Shown here piece after piece: positions 7,739 to 16,640 of a DNA stretch of 23,507 bases. The notes beneath the pieces are model-generated. The model was not told the DNA's origin. It saw nothing but the letters and a program-made list of their open reading frames with translations, and made no database searches. How positions within the stretch are numbered: position 1 is the first letter of the stretch; each line of letters begins with the position of its first letter. The stretch covers positions 1 to 23,507 of the forward strand of contig JANRJF010000148.1 in assembly GCA_033764095.1 (NCBI GenBank), written 5' to 3'. Both the position numbers and the translations under genes were made by a program. Source of the DNA: JBDTMT01 sp033764095 (GTDB taxonomy: Bacteria; Desulfobacterota; Binatia; HRBIN30; CADEER01).

Positions 7739-8506
7739 GTGGTGCGTCGTCTTCTCATTCACCTCGTTGTGCTGCTGGCTGCGCCGGCGCTCGCCGACGG
7801 CGGGCCGGCGCTGCTGCGCACCGAGGTGCTGGCCACCTATCCGCACGATCCGCAGGCCTTCACCCAGGGCCTGCTGCTGCACGACGGCGCGCTCTACGAG
7901 AGCACCGGCCTCCTGCGCCGCTCCAGCCTGCGCCAGGTCGAGTTGGAGAGTGGCAAGGTGCTGCGCAAGGCCGAGCTGCCGCCGACGCTGTTCGGCGAGG
8001 GGCTCGCCTGGGTGCACGACGAGCTCGTGCAGCTCACCTGGCGCAACGGCATCGCGCTGCGCTGGGATCCGGCGAGCTTCACCAAGCGCGGCGAGTCCAC
8101 CTACGACGGCGAGGGCTGGGGGCTGTGCTTCAACGGCACGCAGCTGGTGCAGAGCGACGGCAGCCATCGCCTGGTGTTCCGCGACCCGGCGACCTTCGCG
8201 CCGCTGCGCACGCTCGGCGTGACCGAGAACGGCCAGCCGGTGCAACACCTGAACGAGCTCGAGTGCGTCGGCGACACCATCTACGCCAACGTCTGGCTGA
8301 CCGACCGCATCGTCGCCATCGCCCCGACCAGCGGCGTGGTGCGGGCGGACATCGATGCGAGTGGGCTGCTGACGGCGGACGAGCGGCGCGGCGCCGGCGA
8401 GGATGCGATCCTCAACGGCATCGCCCACGACGCCGCGAACAACACCTTCCTGGTCACCGGCAAGCTCTGGCCGAAGCTCTTTCGGGTGCGTTTCGTACCG
8501 CGTTGA
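7739..8506 (+). CDS. Glutaminyl-peptide cyclotransferase (glutamine cyclotransferase, beta-propeller type)
   Basis: The protein has 255 residues from GTG 7739 (a second GTG follows directly); the frame is open further up but that part overlaps the start region of murJ and is Pro/Arg-rich noise. A signal peptide (RRLLIHLVVLLAAPALADG) sends it to the periplasm. Family motifs of the plant/bacterial five-bladed propeller enzyme are AFTQGLLLHDGALYESTG, LFGEGLAW, LNELECVGDTIYANVWLTD, ILNGIAHD and VTGKLWPKLFRVRFV. It converts N-terminal Gln of peptides to pyroglutamate. The 103-bp divergent space to murJ (7636-7738) must hold promoters for both, but I recognise no clear -35/-10 pair. Confidence 0.9.
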   Translation: MVRRLLIHLVVLLAAPALADGGPALLRTEVLATYPHDPQAFTQGLLLHDGALYESTGLLRRSSLRQVELESGKVLRKAELPPTLFGEGLAWVHDELVQLTWRNGIALRWDPASFTKRGESTYDGEGWGLCFNGTQLVQSDGSHRLVFRDPATFAPLRTLGVTENGQPVQHLNELECVGDTIYANVWLTDRIVAIAPTSGVVRADIDASGLLTADERRGAGEDAILNGIAHDAANNTFLVTGKLWPKLFRVRFVPR

Positions 8507-8797
8507 GCCGCCCGCCGGCCGCCGGCGCCGGCCCGGCCAACCGCCAGCCGCCGGCGCGTCCGGCAGCCCCGATACGTCGCTGCAAACCGACAAAATTTCC
8601 CCTTTGCGGCGGAAAAACCTTGACTATTACATGCTCCGCAGGTGACCTCTGGCCTGGAAGGCGCCCTGGTGCGATGCCATGTCGCCGGCCATGCGTTCCG
8701 ACGAGAGACCTGCCGAATCGAGAGCTTGAGGATGTAGATTGCGCGGTGGCGTGGCGCCTGAGGGGTAGGCGCTCGCCGACCGGTTCGTGTCCGACAT
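8507..8797 (+). promoter_or_regulatory. Long leader region with an AT-richer island and hairpins, no gene found
   Basis: In this 291-bp gap the first 70 bp are almost pure G+C. At 8586-8632 there is an AT-richer island with TTGACT at 8620-8625, a possible -35 element, but no matching -10 at 16-18 bp. Further on, GCAGGT (8638-8643) can pair with ACCTGC (8708-8713), and GCGCCT (8754-8759) with AGGCGC (8767-8772) around a 7-base loop just before the next gene. I recognise no riboswitch class. Confidence 0.3.
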
Positions 8798-11671
8798 ATG
8801 GGGGGTAACAAGGGGGAAACGGGAGTGGGCCCGCGCGCCGTTCGCACGGCGCATACGGCCCTGCTCGCCGGGCTGATCGTGCTGTGCGGATATCGCTCCG
8901 CCGACGCGCAGTTCACCCAGTCCGAGTATCGCGCCGCCGACGGCACCGCGTACCAATTGGTGCGCGTCGTCAGCCCGGTCGGCGCCGGTGCGGATCGCCA
9001 GCGCATCACCACGCTGAGCGGTTCCTCCAGCGGCAGCGGCGGCTGCAGCGTCTCCGGCGCGGTCGCCGGCCAGGTCGCCTCCAGCGTCGTCGGGGCGTTC
9101 CCGCCGGGCCAGGTGCTGCACAACTACGACTCGATCAAGCGCACCGCCATCCTGGTACCGAGCAGCGTCACCTCGATCACCTTCGAGCCCGGCAACGCCG
9201 GGCGCCTGACGATCGGTACCGGCGCCGGCGCGGTGAACGTCTGCCGCGTCCCCGGCGACTGTCCGGGCAGCAACTCCGCGCCGATCGTGCCGCTGACCAG
9301 CGGCACCGGCGGCATCCCGCCGGCCTGCATCGCCAACGGCGTCTCGACCGCGTGCGATGGGTCGAATCTGCGCAACACCATCGCCTTCGGCGTACCCGCC
9401 AGCGGCAGCCCGCCGCTCTGCAACTCGGCCGCCAGCGTCACCACCTCGACCTTCGTCTGCGCGCCGGAGCCGAGCGACGGCTTCGCCCTGCAGCCGGGGC
9501 AGGCGGTGGTCTTCGTCTACAACGGTTCGCTCGCCGGACTCGGTTTCGGCGTCGGCGCCTCGGGGTTCGGCATCGACACCAACGGTTCCAACTCGCCCGG
9601 GTGCGCCGCCGGCAGCGTGGTGAGCGCCGCGTCGCGCAACGACAGCAGCGCCGCTCCGCCGCTGCCGACCAGCACGCCGACGCCGACCTCGACGTACACC
9701 TTCACGCCGACGTATACGGCGACCTTCACCGCGACGCCGACCCACACGCCGACTGCCACCGTCACCAGGACCTTCACCGCGACCTACACGCCGAGCGCCA
9801 CGCCGACGCGTACGCCGCTGTGCGGCAACGGCGAGGTCGAGCTCCCCGAGCAGTGCGACGACGGCAACACCGCCGATGGCGACTGCTGCTCGGCGACCTG
9901 CCGCTACGATGCGGCGGGCGCCGCCTGCGCCAGCGACAGCAACCAGTGCACCGCCGACCAGTGCGACGGCGCCGGCGCCTGCACGCACGCCGAGCGGCCG
10001 GTCGGCTACACCTGTGACGACGGCGACCTGTGCACCACCGCCGACCAGTGCGTGCTCGGCGGCATCTGCCGCGGCGGCGCGCCGCTGGTCTGCGACGACG
10101 ACGACGAGTGCACCAACGACACCTGCGATGCGCAGCTCGGCTGCCTGTTCGAGGTCGGCACCGAGAGCATGGAGTGCGACTCCTGCTCGGACGGCATCGA
10201 CAACGACGGCGACGGGGTCATCGACGGCGAGAACCCGAACTGCTCGTCGTTCTACATGCTGCAGCGCTTCGCCGTGGTCGGCACCTCGACGCTCGGCCTG
10301 CGCAGCCTGCGCATCGGCCGCGAGGTGCAGATCCGCCAGCCCGACGCCGATCCGATGGCCGCCGAGCTCTCGCCCATCCCGCGCGCCGGCGCCTGTGGCG
10401 TCGACCTCAAGGCCGGGCTCGACATCCTCATCACCGGCGACCTGGCGCTCGACGGCAAGGCGCTGTTCATCGGCGACGGCCCGCCGACCCGCATCATGCG
10501 CGAGTTCGCCAACGACGCTCCGCTCGGCAGCAGCGTGACGATCAACGTCACGCCGCCGCTGGTCGGGCCGAAAGCGCTGTGCACCGACGGCGTCACCATG
10601 TGCAGCGCCGGCTGCCCGGCGCCGCACGTCTGTCAGGACTCGCTGCCGATCACCGATCCGCGCAATCCGTTCGTCAACGACGAGGGGACCGCGACCACCT
10701 TCCAGCGCTGCCTGGCGACGCTGGCGGGCGTGCCGACGACCGAGGAGATGGTCGGCCTGCTGCCCTCGACGCAGTCCTTCCCGAAGATCTTCCTGCGCCC
10801 GGGCGCGACCCAGGAGATCGTCCTCGGCCCCGGCCAGCAGGTGGTGGACATCGAGGCGCTCTACCTGCGCCGCGGCGCCAAGCTGACCATCCGCGGCGAG
10901 GCGAGCACGGTGGCCATCCTGCGCGTCGCCGCCGGCCTCCGGGTCGGCGCCCAGGCGTCGGTGCTGCACGCCGGCGGGCTGACCCCCGATCGCATGCTGT
11001 GGATGGTCGGCGGCGCGCGCGGACCGGTGCGGATCAACAGCGAGGGCAAGTTCGACGGCACCCTGATCGCGCCGAAGCGGCGCAAGATCGCGGTCGGCGC
11101 GCAGGTCGAGGTGCAGGGCGCGCTGATCGGCAAGCGCGTCCGCATCCGCAAGGAGACGCAAGTCGTCCACCGGCCGTTCACCGCGCTGCTGGAGAACGAG
11201 AATGACGGCCTGCTGGTCTACGTCCGCTCCGCCTACCTGGGGGCGGCGGGCACCAACGCGCGCGACACCGGCAACCTGCAGCTGGTTGCGGTGGTGGACG
11301 ACAACCTGAGCCGCACCTTCGGTCCGGCGCTGGCCGCGAACGAGCCGATCACCCTCACCGTGCAGGATGCCGCCGGCTACGCGGTGCCGGTGACGCTCAG
11401 CGGCTGTGCCCGGCGCAGCGACCGCCTGTACAGCTGCCGCAACGGCGACACGCACGCCACCATCAAGGCGGCGCGCGACGACGCGCGCATCTTCACGCTG
11501 AAGATCACCCGCCGCCGCATCCCCGCGGAGCAGGTCGGCAGCACCCTGCCGCTGGCACCGGTGCGCGTCACGCTGCAGCACGGCACGGTGTCGCGCCACG
11601 GCGACATCGGCACCATCGCCAGCCTGTGCCGCAAGCAGGGCGACCTGATCCTCAAGTGCCGCCGTCCGTAG
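8798..11671 (+). CDS. Large secreted cysteine-rich Thr-Pro-linker protein with beta-helix-like region
   Basis: The 957-residue frame starts at ATG 8798, which lacks a ribosome-binding site; a GTG at 8825 after AAGGGGGAAACGGGA is a good alternative (948 residues) and puts the signal peptide (HTALLAGLIVLCGYRSADAQ) nearer the N-terminus. Residues 40-285 are a Gly/Ser/Thr-rich beta domain with paired Cys. Residues 288-342 are a Thr-Pro linker. About 342-490 is Cys-rich: CGNGEVELPEQCDDGN matches the Myxococcus-type cysteine-rich repeat, and CSDGIDNDGDGVIDG is a Ca-binding-like Asp motif. About 620-790 has short hydrophobic turns (LYLRRGAKLTIRGEAS, GKFDGTLIAPKRRKIAVG) like a right-handed beta-helix/polymer-forming surface domain. 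The last 130 residues form a further domain ending DLILKCRRP. It is probably a cell-surface protein; its ligand is unknown. Confidence 0.8.
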   Translation: MGGNKGETGVGPRAVRTAHTALLAGLIVLCGYRSADAQFTQSEYRAADGTAYQLVRVVSPVGAGADRQRITTLSGSSSGSGGCSVSGAVAGQVASSVVGAFPPGQVLHNYDSIKRTAILVPSSVTSITFEPGNAGRLTIGTGAGAVNVCRVPGDCPGSNSAPIVPLTSGTGGIPPACIANGVSTACDGSNLRNTIAFGVPASGSPPLCNSAASVTTSTFVCAPEPSDGFALQPGQAVVFVYNGSLAGLGFGVGASGFGIDTNGSNSPGCAAGSVVSAASRNDSSAAPPLPTSTPTPTSTYTFTPTYTATFTATPTHTPTATVTRTFTATYTPSATPTRTPLCGNGEVELPEQCDDGNTADGDCCSATCRYDAAGAACASDSNQCTADQCDGAGACTHAERPVGYTCDDGDLCTTADQCVLGGICRGGAPLVCDDDDECTNDTCDAQLGCLFEVGTESMECDSCSDGIDNDGDGVIDGENPNCSSFYMLQRFAVVGTSTLGLRSLRIGREVQIRQPDADPMAAELSPIPRAGACGVDLKAGLDILITGDLALDGKALFIGDGPPTRIMREFANDAPLGSSVTINVTPPLVGPKALCTDGVTMCSAGCPAPHVCQDSLPITDPRNPFVNDEGTATTFQRCLATLAGVPTTEEMVGLLPSTQSFPKIFLRPGATQEIVLGPGQQVVDIEALYLRRGAKLTIRGEASTVAILRVAAGLRVGAQASVLHAGGLTPDRMLWMVGGARGPVRINSEGKFDGTLIAPKRRKIAVGAQVEVQGALIGKRVRIRKETQVVHRPFTALLENENDGLLVYVRSAYLGAAGTNARDTGNLQLVAVVDDNLSRTFGPALAANEPITLTVQDAAGYAVPVTLSGCARRSDRLYSCRNGDTHATIKAARDDARIFTLKITRRRIPAEQVGSTLPLAPVRVTLQHGTVSRHGDIGTIASLCRKQGDLILKCRRP

Positions 11672-11724
11672 GCGGCGCGCCGGGCCGGTTGAAGTTCGCG
11701 CGCTGATCGACCATCGTCTCGCGC

Positions 11725-12695
<971 letters not shown>

Positions 12696-12699
<4 letters not shown>

Positions 12700-12745
12700 C
12701 GCGGCCCTCCGCGGCCGCTCGTCCGCGCGGCCCTCGCGGCCGCTC
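12696..12745. repeat. Dispersed GC palindrome of the GTAGCGCGGCCCTCCG family, two units
   Basis: The first unit (12696-12718) starts at the stop codon of the deoxyhypusine-synthase-like gene and matches the left arm of the 23396-23466 inverted repeat at 22 of 23 bases (C12712 where the other has T). A second, slightly shorter unit (GCGCGGCCCTCGCGGCCGC, 12725-12743) follows in the same direction. Bases 12746-12873 beyond it hold no gene that I can support. Confidence 0.7.
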
Positions 12746-12873
12746 TTGCGCAACCGACGCGGACGCTGACGCGCTGCTCGATTCGCCGCACGGGTTCCGT
12801 CGAACTGCTGGCTTCGCCGGCTTGACGATTCTTCCTTGTGAAGGCGCCGGCGGGTGCGCGTCTTGGCGCGCGC

Positions 12874-13860
12874 TCACGTACGGTGCCGCCGCAGCGCCTG
12901 CGCGGCGATGGCGAGCAGCAGCGCGACGGCGGCGACGAGGCCGGTCAGGCTTGCCGCCGGCGCCGGTGCGGCCGGAGCTGCGGCGCAGACTCCGCCGCGG
13001 CACACTGCGCCGCTGACGCACTGCCCTGCGGCGCTGCAGGCGCCGCCGATCGGCACTCGCCCAGGCGTCGCGGTCGGGGGGGCGGACGCGGCGTGCGTTG
13101 GCGTTGCCGTGCCGGTCGCCGTGCTGGTCGGCGTGGCGGTGGCGCTGGACGTTGCCGTTGCGGTGGCGGACGGCGTCGAGGTGGTGCTGGCGGTGACCGT
13201 GGCAGTCGCGCTGCTGGTCGGCGTGGCGGTGGCAGTGGACGTTACCGTTGCGGTGGCGGACGGCGTCGAGGTGGTGCTGGCGGTGACCGTGGCGGTCTCG
13301 CTGGGTGTGGGGGTGTCGGTGTCGGAAGGCGTCTCGGTGTCGGAAGGCGTCTCGGTGTCGGATGGCGTCTCCGTGGGGGTCGCCGACGACGCCGTTACGT
13401 TGAGGTGCATCGTGCCACCGTCGTCCAGGAAGGCGGTGACGAGGATGTAATACACCCCCTCATCTACACTCATGTTGATCGACGACTGCAGGACTCCGTC
13501 TTCCGCGTCGTCGTTGCACACCAAATCGTCCGTTCCGGGGGGACAGACATCGCTGCGCAACACCGTCAGGATGGTGTCGTAGTTGCTACCCAGCGTGTCG
13601 ACATTCAGCCAACCATAGCCTGGCGCCGAGTACCTGAACCAGACACTCCGCCCCCTTGTGGCTAAGTCGTCTCCGCACATTGGGACTGGGTCGTCACCGC
13701 TCGCCGTTGCCTCGGTCGTGTCAAGGGTTGTCGAGAAGCTACCGACGTCGGAGGGGATCTCCACGGCGTTGTCACACAAGTCGTTGGCCGGTTGCGCCCA
13801 GACCGACCCAGCGCCGAGGCAGGCGACGACCAGATAGCCGAGTAGCAGTGCTCCCTTCAT
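12874..13860 (-). CDS. Surface protein: signal peptide, PPC-like domain, Ser/Thr/Pro repeats, Cys motif, C-terminal membrane anchor
   Basis: The protein has 328 residues from ATG 13860. Residues 1-23 are a signal peptide (LLLGYLVVACLGAGSVWA). Residues 24-158 resemble bacterial pre-peptidase C-terminal (PPC) beta domains: NDLCDNAVEIP, TRGRSVWFRYSAPGYG, SNYDTILTVLR and EGVYYILVTAF. Residues 160-266 are a Thr/Ser/Pro/Ala linker from DNA tandem repeats. Residues 272-292 hold GACSAAGQCVSGAVCRGGVC, a small disulfide motif common before C-terminal anchors. Residues 304-323 are a membrane helix followed by RRHRT. This tripartite tail (Cys or linker, helix, basic end) looks like a sorting/anchor signal, but I cannot name the processing enzyme. 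G+C of the first 420 coding bases is about 61% by hand count, below its neighbours, suggesting separate origin. Confidence 0.82.
   Translation of the reverse strand: MKGALLLGYLVVACLGAGSVWAQPANDLCDNAVEIPSDVGSFSTTLDTTEATASGDDPVPMCGDDLATRGRSVWFRYSAPGYGWLNVDTLGSNYDTILTVLRSDVCPPGTDDLVCNDDAEDGVLQSSINMSVDEGVYYILVTAFLDDGGTMHLNVTASSATPTETPSDTETPSDTETPSDTDTPTPSETATVTASTTSTPSATATVTSTATATPTSSATATVTASTTSTPSATATATSSATATPTSTATGTATPTHAASAPPTATPGRVPIGGACSAAGQCVSGAVCRGGVCAAAPAAPAPAASLTGLVAAVALLLAIAAQALRRHRT
13121..13300 (-). repeat. Two tandem 90-bp repeats inside the surface-protein linker
   Basis: Units 13121-13210 and 13211-13300 differ at about six bases and keep the reading frame (90 bp = 30 codons), encoding the Ser/Thr/Ala/Pro stretch. 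This is a recent in-frame expansion that could vary in copy number between strains. Confidence 0.85.
13319..13372 (-). repeat. Three tandem 18-bp repeats inside the surface-protein linker
   Basis: Units at 13319-13336, 13337-13354 and 13355-13372 encode TPSDTE/TPSDTD-type hexapeptides on the minus strand. The first two are identical and the third differs at two or three bases. The step is in frame, so copy change lengthens the linker without breaking the protein. Confidence 0.85.
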
Positions 13861-13885
13861 GCTCGCTTGCCGACGCCGGTGGTAG

Positions 13886-14133
13886 TCAATACCGAGCGCC
13901 CCGGAAGTCAATCCGGAATCTTTCCGTGCCGCGAGCGCTCCACTGCGCGCGCTCGAAGCGCACCAGCTCCATCCCGCCGGCGAGGACGCCGAACAGCTCG
14001 ACGGCGTTGTCGCCGCGGTGGAGCGCCCGCTCCGGCGGCAGAGTCCCGAACTGCATCTGACCAGCACCGGCGGACTGCTGAATTTCGACGCCGGACCCAA
14101 CCGCCCGCGTACGAACGCCGGCAGCACGCCGCC
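13886..14133 (-). pseudogene. Remnant of a sulfatase-like gene: frameshifted C-terminal end
   Basis: Read on the minus strand, 14133 downwards begins VLPAFVRGRL, matching AVPAFVRGRL near the end of the complete sulfatase-like protein encoded at 14314-16455. After a frameshift and an internal loss of roughly 20 codons it continues QMQFGTLPPERALHRGDNAV and ELFGVLAGG, parallel to VQFGALLPESAFRAGANRV and EVFGIAIGG of that gene. It ends at a stop (TCA, 13886-13888 on +) with about 20 extra residues. The divergence from the complete gene is clear, so this is an old paralogue, not a fresh copy. Nothing of the catalytic domain remains. It lies directly upstream of the surface-protein gene, between that gene and the copied deoxyhypusine-synthase-like end. 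Confidence 0.75.
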
Positions 14134-14307
<174 letters not shown>

Positions 14308-14313
14308 CCCCGT

Positions 14314-16455
14314 TCACTGATCGAGGCGCAGCAGGATCTGTCCGCCGATCGCGATGCCGAAGACCTCGACGCGATTGGCGCCCGCCCTGAACGCCGACTC
14401 CGGGAGCAGGGCGCCGAACTGTACGCGCCCGTCCGAGCCGATGAAGCTGTCGGTGGTGGCGGCGATGACGCCGTTCACCGCGATCGCCAGTGGCGGCGGC
14501 GCGTCGATGGCATCGCTCGGCATCAGGCGGCCGCGCACGAACGCCGGCACCGCGCCGCGCGGCCGGCGCACGTCGTCGTAGAGCGCGGCGTCGAAGAGCT
14601 CGGCGCGAAACGGCGTCGGCCGGCGGACGAGCTGCTCGACGCGCTGACCGATCAGGTGCGGCGACGGTCCGTTGGCCAGCAGTGTCTCGACCGGCGTGCC
14701 GGGCGGAAACAGTTCCGCCTGCGCCTGCCAGCCAGCCGCTTGCAGCGGTCGCTCGGCGGACAGCGTCAGCTTCGTCAGGTCGAGCTGATTGTCGAGGCTG
14801 GCAGGTGTGAACGCGACCTTCTCGGTTCCACCCGGCGCGGCCGGGTTGTGCCGATCGACGCCGTCGATACGCCAGGTGATTGCCGCGCCGAGCAGCGCCG
14901 CGACGGTTGGCAGCACGTCGATGGTCTGCACGCTGCGGTCGTCGATCAGCCCGTCGCGCTGGCCCGGCGCCTTGATGAACAGCGGCACCCAGAGGATGTC
15001 GTCGGCGTTGCTGGCGGTGAGGAAGCGCTGCGATTCACCCGGCCGGAAGCTGACGCCGTGGTCGGCGGTGACGATCAGCAGCGCGTCGTCGTAGAGCCCG
15101 GTGGCGTGCAGGCGCTCGAGCAAGCGGCCGAGCAGGCGATCGACCAGGCCGAGCTGCAGCAGATAGCGCTGCTGCTCCGCCGCCGCGCCGGCGCGATTGT
15201 CGGCCGGCCAGGCGAGCATCGCCTGGCGCTGGTCGAGGTCGAGCGGCCGGCGGTGGAAGTCGGCCGGCGGCGCGTTGTAGCGCACGCCGGAGGGGAAATA
15301 TTCGTACGGGTAGTGCGGCAGCAGGACGTGCGCGAACCACAGCGTCGGCTGCGGCTGCGGGGCGATGCGCTCGACGAATGCGGCGAAGGAGCCGGCGCGG
15401 TCGCCGCGCACCGGCGCGGTGAGGTTGTCCTTCAGCCAGTGCTCGAAGCGGAACGTCCACTGCCGGCCGATGTCGGGCAGCTGCGTGCGCCAGGCGGGCG
15501 GCGCCAGCATGTGCAGCCAGATCACCAGCGCGTCGCCGACCAGCAGCGCCGGGCGGAGCCGCTCGCTGTCGGCGGGCGGGCGGGCGCACGACGGCGCGGC
15601 GCAGAGCTGCGTCACCGGCTCCAGCACTTCGAGGCGATAGTGCGGCGCGAGCAGCGAAAAGAGCGTGTCGGGGTGCTCGGCGCTGACCGGGATGCGGTTG
15701 TGGTCGGGCAGCTGGCCGGTGAGCAGCGCCGGCACTGCCACCGGCGTGTAGTCGGCGACCGTGGTCGCGTTGCGATACCACGTCGCGCCGGCCGCCAGCG
15801 CCGCGAAGCTCGGGAAGCGCCCGGCGTCGATGCCGCCGGCGTCGTCGAGCAGGGCGCCGAGCGCCAGCTCGTCGAACACCACCATCACCACCGGAACCGG
15901 ACGGGCGATCGGTTGGGTCGCCCCCGCAGCGGCCGCCGCTGGCCGCACCAGCGAGGCGACCGGGGAGTGGAAGAGGAAGACCAGCGGGAAGATGACCGCG
16001 GTGACCGCGAGCAGGCTGCACAGCTGGCGCACGGCGTGGCGCTGCGCATAGGCGCGCGCCGCCAAGCCCCCGGCGACGGCCGCCACGCCGAGCGCCAGGC
16101 TCGGCGGCAGCGCCACCGCCCGGTGCAGCGGCGGCAGCACGGTCAGGCCGACCAGCCCGCTGACGCACAGCAGCTGCGCCGCCCACCAGGCGCGCGGCCC
16201 GAACAGGCGGGCGACGGTGGTGAACGCGATCGGCAGCAGCGGCGGCAGCACGGCGAAGGCGAGCGCGAAGCCGACGATGGTCGCCGGCGCCGCGCCGTGC
16301 GCGACGAAGAACGTCGGATAGCGCCCGAGCAGGTCGTAGAGCGGCTGCGCGACGGCAAAGCCGCTGAGCGCGAAGAGATGCAGCGCGCCGGCCGCCAGGC
16401 GGGGTGGCGGCCGGCGAGGCGAATCGGACGACGGAGCGGCGGTCACCGCGGCCAT
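14314..16455 (-). CDS. Membrane-bound sulfatase-like hydrolase/transferase (alkaline phosphatase superfamily)
   Basis: The 713-residue protein has five predicted membrane helices in the first 170 residues (for example TIVGFALAFAVLPPLLPIAF and LAVTAVIFPLVFLFHSPVA). A periplasmic sulfatase/LTA-synthase-like domain follows at about residues 185-520. The first metal-binding strand is VVMVVFDEL; ADYTPVAVPALLTGQ is the probable Thr nucleophile region; HVLLPHYPYEYFPSG is a second substrate/metal region; TADHGVSF carries the DHG metal motif. A C-terminal beta region ends in RVQFGALLPESAF and RVEVFGIAIGG. Such enzymes add or remove phospho- or sulfo-groups on envelope glycans or lipids, and the substrate is unknown. 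Its C-terminus is duplicated as a remnant at 13886-14133. It ends 6 bp from the copied DHS-like fragment and diverges from the histidine kinase. Confidence 0.86.
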   Translation of the reverse strand: MAAVTAAPSSDSPRRPPPRLAAGALHLFALSGFAVAQPLYDLLGRYPTFFVAHGAAPATIVGFALAFAVLPPLLPIAFTTVARLFGPRAWWAAQLLCVSGLVGLTVLPPLHRAVALPPSLALGVAAVAGGLAARAYAQRHAVRQLCSLLAVTAVIFPLVFLFHSPVASLVRPAAAAAGATQPIARPVPVVMVVFDELALGALLDDAGGIDAGRFPSFAALAAGATWYRNATTVADYTPVAVPALLTGQLPDHNRIPVSAEHPDTLFSLLAPHYRLEVLEPVTQLCAAPSCARPPADSERLRPALLVGDALVIWLHMLAPPAWRTQLPDIGRQWTFRFEHWLKDNLTAPVRGDRAGSFAAFVERIAPQPQPTLWFAHVLLPHYPYEYFPSGVRYNAPPADFHRRPLDLDQRQAMLAWPADNRAGAAAEQQRYLLQLGLVDRLLGRLLERLHATGLYDDALLIVTADHGVSFRPGESQRFLTASNADDILWVPLFIKAPGQRDGLIDDRSVQTIDVLPTVAALLGAAITWRIDGVDRHNPAAPGGTEKVAFTPASLDNQLDLTKLTLSAERPLQAAGWQAQAELFPPGTPVETLLANGPSPHLIGQRVEQLVRRPTPFRAELFDAALYDDVRRPRGAVPAFVRGRLMPSDAIDAPPPLAIAVNGVIAATTDSFIGSDGRVQFGALLPESAFRAGANRVEVFGIAIGGQILLRLDQ

Positions 16456-16640
16456 CGATTCCGTCCCTGCCGCCGGCTGTCAAATCGCCGACGCGGGCTG
16501 CTTCTTTTGCACCCTGGCGCGGCACCGCCGGCGACGATGCGGCGAGCCAGCCGGTCTGCGTTGGACCCAGCTGCTTTGTCTCTGTCTGGGCAATCGCGTG
16601 GCTGCTAGATTCACCGCGCCCCGGCGGGGGCGATGCTTGC

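Noticed and set aside
8620..8648. TTGACT as a sigma-70 promoter
   Set aside because: No acceptable -10 element at 16-18 bp; kept only as a possible -35 in the leader note.
6058..8808. A 916-codon plus-strand frame across murJ and the cyclotransferase
   Set aside because: It covers two recognised genes in other frames and has low-complexity Gln/Arg/Gly composition typical of a shadow frame.
9661..9821. Repeated ACGCCGACG-type strings
   Set aside because: They are Thr-Pro codon runs of a protein linker, not a DNA repeat element.
8627..11599. A 990-codon open frame on the minus strand antisense to the large surface protein
   Set aside because: It is rich in Arg, Ala, Gly and Asp without any motif, lies wholly opposite a gene with clear domains, and is the usual mirror-frame effect of high G+C.
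13121..13372. Regular direct repeats that could suggest a CRISPR array
   Set aside because: Repeats are contiguous, multiples of three, in frame within a Thr/Ser/Pro linker, and have no unique spacers.
14656..16608. A 650-codon plus-strand frame opposite the sulfatase-like gene
   Set aside because: No family signature; the minus strand holds the DHG and PHYPYEYFPSG motifs, so this is a shadow.
16404..16640. Upstream extension of the histidine kinase to 16404
   Set aside because: That part is antisense to the start of the sulfatase-like gene and lacks family sequence; ATG 16641 has a ribosome-binding site and begins the first membrane helix.
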